Source: Bordetella petrii (GTDB taxonomy: Bacteria > Pseudomonadota > Gammaproteobacteria > Burkholderiales > Burkholderiaceae_B). Taken from it: 64,000 bases of DNA. The stretch lies in assembly GCF_000067205.1 (NCBI RefSeq), contig NC_010170.1, positions 2,542,001 to 2,606,000 on the forward strand. The letters run 5' to 3'. A model generated the notes under the pieces. The model was not told the DNA's origin, made no database searches, and saw only the letters and a program-made list of their open reading frames with translations. This document shows, piece after piece, positions 57,263-64,000 of this stretch (positions are counted from its first letter, which is position 1; each line of letters opens with the position of its first letter). The position numbers and the translations under genes were made by a program.

Positions 57263-58507
57263 ATGGCCCAGCTACTGTTCATGCGAGCCACGCTGGCGGC
57301 CGCTGGCTTGGCGGCCCTGGCCGCCTGCAGCCAGGGCGATGATGCGCCCCCGCCGCCCGAGCCGCCCATCGCGGCCGGGCAAGACACGCTGCTGCGCGGA
57401 CGCTACCTGGTGCGGGCGGCCGACTGCGCCGCCTGCCATACCGCCGAGAACGGCGCGCCCTTTGCCGGCGGCGTGCCGCTGGCTTCGCCGTTCGGAAAGT
57501 TCTATGGCACCAACATCACGCCCGACGCCGAGCACGGCATCGGCAAGTGGAACGCCGACGACTTCTACGCCGCCCTGCACGATGGCGTGGCCCCGGACCG
57601 GCACCTGTATCCAGCCATGCCCTATACCTCGTACCGGCAACTGAGCCGCGCCGACAGCGACGCGATGTTTGCGTACCTGCGTAGCGTCAAGCCGGCGCCG
57701 GTGCCCAACCGCGAGCCGGAGCTCAGTTTTCCGTACAACCTGCGCTTCGGTGTGCGGTTCTGGAACTGGCTGTTCCTGGAAGACAGCCTGCCAGACGCCT
57801 CGCGTGGCGACTCCCAGGCCTGGCTGCGCGGCCGCTATCTGGCCGGCGCGCTTGGCCATTGCGCCGAATGCCATACGCCGCGCGGCAAGCTGGGCCAGCT
57901 CGATGCCGAACGGCCCTTGCAAGGCGGCGCGCTGGGCCGCATCAAGGCGCCAGACATCTCGCCCGGGGGGCTGGCCGCGCGCGGCTGGACGGCCGGCGAC
58001 CTGAATGCCCTGTTCGCCACCGGCATTGCGCCCCAGGGCGCGGTATTCGACGAAATGTTCCCGGTCGTGCACTTGAGCACGCAGCATCTGGCTAAAGAGG
58101 ACATTGCGGCGCTGAGCACCTACCTGCTCGGCGACGCGCCGGCCGCGCCCACGGCGGTGCGTCCAGCCGAAATGGAACCCCGGCTGCGCGACAGCGGAAA
58201 CCGCCTGTATACCGCGCTGTGCGCCGGCTGCCATGGCTTCGAGGGCGAAGGCAAACCGGGCGTCGCGGTGGCCATGCAGGGCAGCGCCGCGCTGCGCGAC
58301 GCCGATGCGCATAACCTGGTCGCGGTCATGCTGGATGGCATCAAGGCGCAGGATTTTCCCGGCACCGCCGCCATGCAGGCCATGCCCGGTTTCGCCGGCA
58401 CGCTCAGCAACGCCGAACTGGCCGACCTGGCCAATTACCTGCGCGCCCGCTGGGGTGGACAGGCATCTGGCGTTACCGCGGAGTCAGTCCAGGCGCTGCG
58501 CCAATGA
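57263..58507 (+). CDS. Triheme c-type cytochrome lipoprotein, electron acceptor of the Mo hydroxylase
   Basis: A 414-residue cytochrome with three CXXCH heme sites (CAACH at about residue 55, CAECH at about 200, CAGCH at about 322). The signal peptide ends LAACS, which suggests a lipoprotein. It resembles the cytochrome subunits of membrane alcohol/aldehyde dehydrogenases and of IorAB-type hydroxylases. It likely passes electrons to the respiratory chain. It is the last gene of the operon; the FNR-controlled usp gene follows 98 bases later. Confidence 0.92.
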   Translation: MAQLLFMRATLAAAGLAALAACSQGDDAPPPPEPPIAAGQDTLLRGRYLVRAADCAACHTAENGAPFAGGVPLASPFGKFYGTNITPDAEHGIGKWNADDFYAALHDGVAPDRHLYPAMPYTSYRQLSRADSDAMFAYLRSVKPAPVPNREPELSFPYNLRFGVRFWNWLFLEDSLPDASRGDSQAWLRGRYLAGALGHCAECHTPRGKLGQLDAERPLQGGALGRIKAPDISPGGLAARGWTAGDLNALFATGIAPQGAVFDEMFPVVHLSTQHLAKEDIAALSTYLLGDAPAAPTAVRPAEMEPRLRDSGNRLYTALCAGCHGFEGEGKPGVAVAMQGSAALRDADAHNLVAVMLDGIKAQDFPGTAAMQAMPGFAGTLSNAELADLANYLRARWGGQASGVTAESVQALRQ

Positions 58508-58520
58508 TCCGGCCACGAAG

Positions 58521-58561
58521 TTGATGTAAATCAAAAGGAATCCTGTCTGAGTCGCTATCCT
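58521..58561 (+). promoter_or_regulatory. Perfect FNR/ANR box and -10 of the universal stress protein gene
   Basis: TTGAT-GTAA-ATCAA (58521-58534) matches the FNR consensus TTGAT-N4-ATCAA exactly. TATCCT (58556-58561) is a fair -10. A start near 58568-58569 would place the FNR box centre at -41.5, the class II position. The gene starts at 58606. Confidence 0.8.
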
Positions 58562-58605
58562 GGAATAGAGAATTCAACTCGCAATTCAATATCACGGAGC
58601 GCTCC

Positions 58606-59031
58606 ATGCAGAAAATCCTGGTCCCCATCGATGGTTCCGAATGCGCCCTGCGCGCCTTGCAAACGGCCATAGCCATGGCGGGGCGGCATGGCGACACCGA
58701 GCTGCATTTGCTGAACGCCCCGCTGCCTATTCTGTCGGGCCACGCGCGCATGTTCCTCAGCAAGCAAGATGTGCAGAACTACTATGACGACGAAGGCGAC
58801 AAGGCCCTGGTCGATGCCCGCCAGGCCGCCGAACAGGCCGGCGTGCCGTTCGTTACCGTGGTGCAGCCGGGGCATTCGGCGCAAATCATTGCCGACTACG
58901 CCCGCACCCACCAATGCGCCCACATCGTCATGGGCACGCGCGGCCTCAGCGCCCTGCCCGGCATACTGCTGGGTTCGGTGGCCAGCAAAGTCATCCACCT
59001 GGCCGACGTGCCCGTCACGCTGGTGAAGTAG
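58606..59031 (+). CDS. Universal stress protein, UspA family
   Basis: A 141-residue single-domain UspA protein. It has ILVPIDGSECALRALQTAI at the N-terminus and the ATP-binding-type motif GTRGLSALPGILLGSVASKV near the C-terminus. Its promoter carries a perfect FNR box, so it should be induced at low oxygen. GGAG precedes ATG 58606. It is convergent with the emfourin-like gene. Confidence 0.93.
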   Translation: MQKILVPIDGSECALRALQTAIAMAGRHGDTELHLLNAPLPILSGHARMFLSKQDVQNYYDDEGDKALVDARQAAEQAGVPFVTVVQPGHSAQIIADYARTHQCAHIVMGTRGLSALPGILLGSVASKVIHLADVPVTLVK

Positions 59032-59034
59032 TTT

Positions 59035-59069
59035 CAGCCCGGCCCGCCGCCTACGGGCGGCCCGGGCTG
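59035..59069. terminator. Stem-loop between convergent usp and emfourin-like genes
   Basis: A 14-base arm (59035-59048) pairs with 59056-59069 with one mismatch, around a seven-base loop; CCTTTCC follows on the plus strand. It overlaps the last codons of the emfourin-like gene and may stop transcription from usp. Confidence 0.6.
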
Positions 59070-59377
59070 CCTTTCCAGAGGCGCAGCAGGGGTTCGGGCG
59101 CACGCGCCTCGGGCACCTGGAACCGCACGGCGGGCGCCTCGTCCACGAACCAGATCTCAATTCTGAAATACCGCTGGTCGCCGCCGCCCGGCTCGTCCGC
59201 GCCGGCCGCCAGCGGCGCGGCCTGGAGCAAGGCCTGGCACACTTCCCGGCGGGTATCCTCGGGGCACGAGCGCAAATCGATGTCGCGCGGCGCCGCGCGG
59301 GCCGGCAGGTAGGCCACCCCACCCTGGCGCGACAGCCGCACCAGCGTGGCCTGCGATAGAGGCGGCAGTTCGATCAT
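59051..59377 (-). CDS. Emfourin-like protealysin inhibitor family protein
   Basis: A 108-residue protein encoded directly after the protealysin gene, with a four-base overlap (ATGA). The style (LVRLSRQGGVAYLPARA, then RYFRIEIWFVDE) fits emfourin, the inhibitor encoded beside protealysin in enterobacteria. No signal peptide is seen. The start at 59377 is fixed by the overlap; an upstream codon at 59521 would lie deep in the protease gene. Inhibition of the neighbouring protease is inferred from position and likeness. Confidence 0.8.
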   Translation of the reverse strand: MIELPPLSQATLVRLSRQGGVAYLPARAAPRDIDLRSCPEDTRREVCQALLQAAPLAAGADEPGGGDQRYFRIEIWFVDEAPAVRFQVPEARAPEPLLRLWKGSPGRP

Positions 59378-60432
59378 GGCAGCACGCCTACCTGGCGCCA
59401 GGCTTCGCGCACGGCCTGTCGGGTGGCCGCGTCGGCGCTGGCGGCCTCGAGGGTCAGCGTCGCAAAAGACGCGAAATCGGCCTGCGCGCCCAGGCGCTTG
59501 TCGCGCAAAGCGTCGTACCACACGCGCCCCGCCCGCTGCCAGGCCGGCCCGCCCAGCGCCGTGGCGGCCAGGTAAAAGGCCCGGTTGGGAATGCCCGAAT
59601 TGATATGCACCCCGCCATTGTCATCGGTGGTGTCGACGTAATCCTGCATATGGGCGGGCTGCGGGTCTTTGCCCAGCGCCGGGTCATCGTAGGCGGAGCC
59701 GGGCTGCGCCATCGAGCGCAATGCGCGCGCGTTGACGGCCGAGGTGAACAGGCCGGCGCCGATCAGCCAGTCCGCCTGGTCGGCTGTCTGGCCGGCACGA
59801 TGCTGCTTGACCAGCGACCCGAACACATCCGACAGGGACTCGTTCAACGCCCCGGACTGCCCCTGGTAGCGCAGGCCGGCTTCGTGGTCGATGACGCCAT
59901 GGCTCAGCTCGTGGCCGACGATATCGACGGCCACGGTAAAGCGGTTGAAGACCTCGCCGTCGCCATCGCCGAACACCATTTGCGCGCCGTTCCAGAAGGC
60001 ATTGTCGTAGTCCTCGCCGTAGTGCACGGTGCCCACCAGCGGCAGGCCCGCATTGTCGATGGAATGGCGGCGATACACCTGCCAGAACATGTCGTAGGTG
60101 GCTCCCAGGTGCTCATAGGCCTCGTCGACCGCCGGGTCGCCGCTGGGCGGCTGGCCTTCTGCGCGCACCAGCAGGCCCGGCAGGACGGTGCCATTGGTGG
60201 CGCTGTGCACCGCGCGACTCACCTGGCCGGGCGGCGAAACCGCGGTTGCCGGCGCGCGCGTTCCGGCGGGCGCGGCCGTGGCGGTGGCGCGCAGGCTGCG
60301 CGCCTGCGCTTCCAGGCGCAGGGTGCTCAGGGCGCGCTGGCGCACGCGCGGACTGGCATGGCGCGTCAGGCGGTCGAGCATGTAGGGCGGAATCACGCCG
60401 GAGCACCAGGGATCGGACATGACACGGGACAT
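59374..60432 (-). CDS. Protealysin-like M4 metalloprotease
   Basis: A 352-residue thermolysin-family (M4) zinc protease. The zinc motif HELSH (His174, Glu175, His178) and third ligand Glu198 in GALNESLSD are intact, and NDNGGVHINSGIPNRAFYLA-type sequence (DNGGVHINSGIPN) holds the catalytic histidine region. The short propeptide with CSGVIPPYMLDRL is the protealysin type, and no signal peptide is present, so it may stay inside the cell or leave by another route. GGAGG seven bases before ATG 60432 supports the start. Confidence 0.93.
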   Translation of the reverse strand: MSRVMSDPWCSGVIPPYMLDRLTRHASPRVRQRALSTLRLEAQARSLRATATAAPAGTRAPATAVSPPGQVSRAVHSATNGTVLPGLLVRAEGQPPSGDPAVDEAYEHLGATYDMFWQVYRRHSIDNAGLPLVGTVHYGEDYDNAFWNGAQMVFGDGDGEVFNRFTVAVDIVGHELSHGVIDHEAGLRYQGQSGALNESLSDVFGSLVKQHRAGQTADQADWLIGAGLFTSAVNARALRSMAQPGSAYDDPALGKDPQPAHMQDYVDTTDDNGGVHINSGIPNRAFYLAATALGGPAWQRAGRVWYDALRDKRLGAQADFASFATLTLEAASADAATRQAVREAWRQVGVLP

Positions 60433-60538
60433 GAACGGGCCTCCTTGGCCGGATGTGGCCGGCTACGCTTTCACATTAGCAGAAAAGCATGGCGCCGGTA
60501 TCGCATGCCCGCCGCCTGGACCAAGCCCCCAAGGCTTC

Positions 60539-60566
60539 TTGCTATTCACAAAGGATTTGCAATAAT
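60539..60566 (+). promoter_or_regulatory. Candidate promoter for the DoxX gene
   Basis: TTGCTA (60539-60544) and AATAAT (60561-60566) are separated by 16 bases. The leader to ATG 60650 would be about 75 bases. Sequence match only. Confidence 0.45.
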
Positions 60567-60649
60567 GACTGCGCTCGCGGCGGGGGAACCAAGCCGGTCC
60601 GACGGGCTCTTACAGCGGGCCATCCTTCAAACAACACAAGAGAATCACC

Positions 60650-61054
60650 ATGATCAAATCTGATGATACCGGCAAGCTCATCCTGCGCCTGAGCCTGGGC
60701 ATACTGGTGCTGATGCACGGCCTGGCGAAACTTTCCGGCGGCGTGGGCGGCATCGCCGGCATGCTGTCCGGACACGGCCTGCCCGGCTTTCTGGCCTATG
60801 GCGCCTACGTCGGCGAGGTCGTCGGGCCGCTCCTGGTCATTCTGGGCCTGTACAGCCGCCTGGGCGCGCTGTTTATCGTGATCAACATGATCGTGGCCAT
60901 CCTGCTGGCGCACATGGGGCAATTGTCTTCCCTCACGCAACAAGGGGGCTGGGCCCTGGAACTGCAAGGCATGTACCTGTTCGGCGCCCTGGCCGTGGCG
61001 TTCATGGGCGCGGGCCGTTTCTCCCTTGGCGGTTCCGGCGGCCGCTGGAACTGA
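60650..61054 (+). CDS. DoxX-family membrane protein
   Basis: A 134-residue protein with four membrane helices and the DoxX pattern (LRLSLGILVLMHGLAKL, then GAYVGEVVGPLLVILGLYSR, ALFIVINMIVAILLAH). Family members are linked to thiol and oxidative stress in some bacteria, but here no partner is evident. It is flanked by its own promoter and a hairpin and lies next to an exported peroxiredoxin gene. Confidence 0.92.
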   Translation: MIKSDDTGKLILRLSLGILVLMHGLAKLSGGVGGIAGMLSGHGLPGFLAYGAYVGEVVGPLLVILGLYSRLGALFIVINMIVAILLAHMGQLSSLTQQGGWALELQGMYLFGALAVAFMGAGRFSLGGSGGRWN

Positions 61055-61111
61055 AGCCCGTTTCTTCTGTAGCGAGAGCCGCGCGCCCGTTGGGCGTGCC
61101 GGCTTGTGGGC

Positions 61112-61131
61112 GGGGCCGCGCAAGCGGCCCC
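61112..61131 (+). terminator. Possible terminator hairpin after doxX
   Basis: GGGGCCGC-GCAA-GCGGCCCC is a perfect eight-base stem with a GNRA loop 57 bases after the stop. The following GTCTGTATT has few T, so termination may be weak. Confidence 0.5.
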
Positions 61132-61213
61132 GTCTGTATTGGCGCCAGGCATTGGTGCTAGCATGAACCGGTGCATCAGCCGGGGCACGCCCCGACGCTG
61201 CCAGGAGACCGCC

Positions 61214-61768
61214 ATGAAACACGCTCTTGCCATGCTGGCATTGGCCGCCGCGCTGGGCGGCCCGTTGGCCGCGCGGGCCGAATTGCCCGTGGGCGCGCCG
61301 GCGCCCGATTTTTCGGCGCCCGCCTCGCTGGGCGGCCAGGTATACACCTTCAAGCTGGCCCAGGCGCTGGCGCAGGGGCCGGTGGTGCTGTACTTCTATC
61401 CCGCGGCTTTCACGCAGGGGTGCACCATCGAGGCGCGCAACTTCGCCGAGGCTACCGACGACTACCAGGCGCTGGGAGCCAAGGTCATTGGCGTGTCGGC
61501 CGACGATATCGACACATTGAAGAAGTTCTCGGTCAGTGAATGCCGCAGCAAATTCGCGGTGGCCGCCGATGGCGACCAGTCCATCATGAAGGCCTACGAT
61601 GCCGTGCACGATCGCCGGCCCGAGTACGCCAAGCGGGTTTCTTACGTGATCACGCCGGACGGCAAGATTCTGTACGCCTATACCGACATGAGCCCGGACC
61701 ACCACGTGGCCAATACCCTGCAGGCGTTGCGCCAGTGGCGCGCGACGCAGCCCGGGGCCGGCCAGTAG
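61214..61768 (+). CDS. Exported peroxiredoxin (AhpC/TSA, BCP-like)
   Basis: A 184-residue thioredoxin-fold peroxidase with a signal peptide (cleavage near ARAEL). The peroxidatic cysteine is in YPAAFTQGCTIEA and a second cysteine in VSECRSKF may resolve it. The start ATG 61214 follows AGGAGA. It would remove peroxides in the periplasm and adds to the oxidant-defence theme of this part of the window. Convergent with arsC. Confidence 0.88.
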   Translation: MKHALAMLALAAALGGPLAARAELPVGAPAPDFSAPASLGGQVYTFKLAQALAQGPVVLYFYPAAFTQGCTIEARNFAEATDDYQALGAKVIGVSADDIDTLKKFSVSECRSKFAVAADGDQSIMKAYDAVHDRRPEYAKRVSYVITPDGKILYAYTDMSPDHHVANTLQALRQWRATQPGAGQ

Positions 61769-61790
61769 CCGGCGCGGCCTCGCGACAGGC

Positions 61791-62153
61791 TCAGCGAGTA
61801 GCGCCGGGCAGGATTTCCAGCACGCGCTCGGTCGGGCGGCACAGGCGGGCGCCCTGCTCGGTGACCACGAACGGGCGGTTGATGAGAATCGGATTCTCGA
61901 CCATGGCGTCGAGCAGTTCGTCGTCGGATACGCCGGCCGCGTCCAGGCCCAATTCCTGGTAAACCGGCTCTTTGGCGCGCACGGCCTCTCGCACGCTTAG
62001 CCCCGATTGCTGGATGAGGCCGGCCAGCGTCTGGCGGGACGGCGGCGATTTCAGGTATTCGATGACGGTGGGTTCGATTCCTGCGTCACGGATCATCTGC
62101 AGCACATTGCGCGAGGTGCTGCAGCGCGGGTTGTGATAAATGGTGGCGGACAT
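61791..62153 (-). CDS. arsC: ArsC-family arsenate reductase (glutaredoxin type)
   Basis: A 120-residue protein with the catalytic Cys11 in NPRCSTSRNVLQMIRDAG. The C-terminal RPFVVTEQGARLCRP, then VLEIL, closely follows plasmid R773 and chromosomal ArsC proteins. It should reduce arsenate to arsenite with glutathione/glutaredoxin. No arsR or arsB is nearby, so it may be a stand-alone copy. It lies 60 bases after the CoA-transferase gene on the same strand. Confidence 0.92.
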   Translation of the reverse strand: MSATIYHNPRCSTSRNVLQMIRDAGIEPTVIEYLKSPPSRQTLAGLIQQSGLSVREAVRAKEPVYQELGLDAAGVSDDELLDAMVENPILINRPFVVTEQGARLCRPTERVLEILPGATR

Positions 62154-62213
62154 GCGAACTCCTTGGCCAAAGCCACAGTCTACCCAATCGGGCCGCGCGG
62201 CGGCAGGCCTGCC

Positions 62214-63662
62214 CTAGCTGAACGGCCACACCGTGGGGTGCGTGCCAGGCGGCATCGAGGGCCGTGCCCAACGCGCCGGCGTCAGCGAGAACTGCGCCGC
62301 ATGCCGCACCGCCGCCAATTGCCCGAAGCCCGACGATTCGCTTTCCAGAAAGCCCTCGATCGGCGGCATGGCGCACTGCAGGCCATCGGGAACGCGGCCC
62401 AGCGAGCGCAGCCAGCGCGCCGTCTGCGCCAGCGACACGCGCACATGCCACGAGCCGCCTTCGACGGCCTGGCGCGCCAGCGCCGCCTGCGCCCCGTAGG
62501 CCATCAGGTAGCCCGAGGCGTGGTCGAGTATCTGCATGGGTAGCGGCTTGGGGGCCTGCGAGCCGGCCGCCTGGGCCTCGGCGTGATTGAAGCCGGTGGC
62601 CGTCTGCACCAGTGAATCGAAACCGCGCCTTTGCGCCCAGGGGCCGCTGTCGCCATACGCCGACAGCGACACATAGACAATGCCCGGCCGCAGGCGGGCG
62701 GCTTCCTGAGGGCCGAAGCCCAGCGCCTGCATGGCGCCGGGCCGGTAGCCCTGCACGAACACATGGGCGCTGCGCAGCAGGTTGGCCAGCGCGATGCGGC
62801 CATCGGCGGTTTCCAGGTCAGCGTGCACCGACAGCTTGCCGCGGCTGGTTTCCGCGATGGTCTCGATGTTGGGCAGGTGTGGCGAGTTGATCAGCATGAC
62901 ATCGGCGCCATAGGCCGCGAGCGCGCGGCCGCATACCGGCCCGGCGATGATGCGCGTCAGGTCCAGCACGCGTATGTCTTTCAGCGGCCGGGCGTCGTGG
63001 CCGTAGCGTGGCAGCGGCCGAGGGTCGGCTTCGCCGATGCGCTCGACCGCAAGGGCCGGCTGGCCGGCCAGCGCCAGCCCTTGCGGGTGGCGATCCCATT
63101 CGTCGAAGCTGCGCATGGCGGCGACCACCAGCCCCGCTTCGGCGGCCTGCTGTTCGAAATCGAGCGCGCGCCATTGCGACAACGCCTGCTCGACTTGCGC
63201 TCGCGTGGTGGCGGCGCCAGTGGGGCAACCCAGCAAGGCCAGCGCGCCATCGCGATGGTGGGCGAAATTGGCATGGATGCGCACCCAGCCGCCGTCGCCG
63301 CAGCGGTACGCGCCCGTGATCTTGTCCCGCACCTCCGGCGTCACGCCGTCCAGCGTGAAATAGCTGCGGCATTCCTGCGCCGCGTGCAGCATGTCCACCG
63401 CCACCCGTTGCCGCGCGCCGCCGCGCAGGTGCCACAGCTCGGCGGCGGCCAGGGCTGCCGCCGCCATGCTGGCCTGGGCGGCCGTGCCTACCGGGAAAGA
63501 TGACGGCAGCACTGGCTCGGCGCCCGACAAATCTATGTAGTCCATGGCCTCGTCGGGCATGTCGAGCGCGCGCCACAAGCCTTGCAGCGCATCGCGCGCG
63601 GTCTTGTTGCTGCGGGATTGCCCGTCGGGATATAGCGGGCGCGAGTCCATCAGGTTTGCCAT
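62214..63662 (-). CDS. CaiB/BaiF-family (class III) CoA-transferase
   Basis: A 482-residue family III CoA-transferase, moving CoA between carboxylic acids in the cytoplasm. The core block IRVLDLTRIIAGPVCGRALA, then YGADVMLIN, and RGKLSVHADLETADGR are diagnostic. The N-terminal 200 residues resemble a second partial CaiB-like half, as in long family members. The acids used are unknown. The start at 63662 is the first ATG; 63650 is an alternative. Confidence 0.9.
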   Translation of the reverse strand: MANLMDSRPLYPDGQSRSNKTARDALQGLWRALDMPDEAMDYIDLSGAEPVLPSSFPVGTAAQASMAAAALAAAELWHLRGGARQRVAVDMLHAAQECRSYFTLDGVTPEVRDKITGAYRCGDGGWVRIHANFAHHRDGALALLGCPTGAATTRAQVEQALSQWRALDFEQQAAEAGLVVAAMRSFDEWDRHPQGLALAGQPALAVERIGEADPRPLPRYGHDARPLKDIRVLDLTRIIAGPVCGRALAAYGADVMLINSPHLPNIETIAETSRGKLSVHADLETADGRIALANLLRSAHVFVQGYRPGAMQALGFGPQEAARLRPGIVYVSLSAYGDSGPWAQRRGFDSLVQTATGFNHAEAQAAGSQAPKPLPMQILDHASGYLMAYGAQAALARQAVEGGSWHVRVSLAQTARWLRSLGRVPDGLQCAMPPIEGFLESESSGFGQLAAVRHAAQFSLTPARWARPSMPPGTHPTVWPFS

Positions 63663-63769
63663 TTCACTGCCACATCATCGTTTGGTTGTTCGATTACAGG
63701 GCGGCCCACGGACGGCGTCAATACGCCTGCCAGGCGCGCCGGGCCACCGGACACAACTTCTTGTAGGTT

Positions 63770-64000
63770 TTACATGTGCCCGGCGCGGTCCAGCCGCCGC
63801 AAGAAGACCTGCAGTTCCTTGATGACCTGCTGATCGCCCCGCGCCTGGGCCGCTTCGATGCCGCGTTGCCAGGCCGCGCGGGCGCCGGGCGCGTCGCCCT
63901 GCCCTTGCAGCGCCTTGCCCAGCCACTTCCAGGCCACTGAATAGCCCGGGTCGAATGCCAGCGCGGCCCGCAAATGCGGAACGGCCGTGGCGTATTGCTC
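63770..64000 (-). CDS. TPR-containing protein, 5' part outside window
   Basis: The last 76 residues of a protein read from the right edge; the frame is open to base 64000 and the start is outside. One clear tetratricopeptide repeat is visible (VPHLRAALAFDPGYSVAWKW, then LGKALQGQGDAPGARAAW). It ends with a basic stretch RRLDRAGHM. Function cannot be told. Confidence 0.75.
   Translation of the reverse strand, partial: EQYATAVPHLRAALAFDPGYSVAWKWLGKALQGQGDAPGARAAWQRGIEAAQARGDQQVIKELQVFLRRLDRAGHM

Overview
This GC-rich window looks like a chromosomal segment of a Bordetella/Achromobacter-type betaproteobacterium (family Alcaligenaceae). The evidence is a Bug/TctC solute receptor, many LysR regulators, a CaiB/BaiF CoA-transferase, MXKDX-repeat proteins and the T6SS gene order. 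The genus call is an inference from protein style; no rRNA or tRNA gene is present to settle it.

Layout. 1-3449: arginine deiminase (arcA) between two paralogous ArcD-type permeases, the first cut by the window edge. 3504-5098: two small lipoproteins and a SYLF-domain protein. 5279-11437: a LysR regulator followed by a same-strand set (DehI-type dehalogenase family protein, sulfatase, aldehyde dehydrogenase, Bug receptor) that looks catabolic. 11459-12727: an IS3-family element whose orfB carries a one-base frameshift. 12883-16544: a secreted protein, a glutathione S-transferase, and a LysR regulator divergent from an M20 deacylase with a perfect inverted repeat between them.

16558-45607: a type VI secretion region. 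A divergent 1205-residue regulator (SARP/BTAD, degenerate cyclase domain, AAA ATPase, helical repeats) faces an operon with all 13 core genes in the order tssA-B-C-hcp-E-F-G-H-vgrG, then DUF2169, pentapeptide, DUF3540 and PAAR-like (DUF4150) genes, then tssJ-K-L-M. TssM ends in what looks like a SPOR peptidoglycan-binding domain, while TssL has no OmpA-like domain. Downstream are a relic of a DUF72 gene and a small repeat-rich secreted protein. The promoter region of that small gene resembles the T6SS promoter region, including 8-bp direct repeats spaced 11 bp apart.

45713-52086: an intact DUF72 gene, a two-component system, and divergent from it a cytochrome b561, an MsrP-like molybdoenzyme, a methionine-rich MXKDX protein and exported MsrB and MsrA. 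I read this as an envelope methionine-oxidation defence module. 52158-58507: a periplasmic molybdenum hydroxylase operon (MobA/MocA-like, XdhC, Tat-exported Mo subunit, 2Fe-2S subunit, triheme cytochrome c). 58606-64000: a universal stress protein behind a perfect FNR box, a protealysin-emfourin pair, DoxX, an exported peroxiredoxin, ArsC, a CoA-transferase and the end of a TPR protein. No CRISPR array, tRNA or rRNA was seen.
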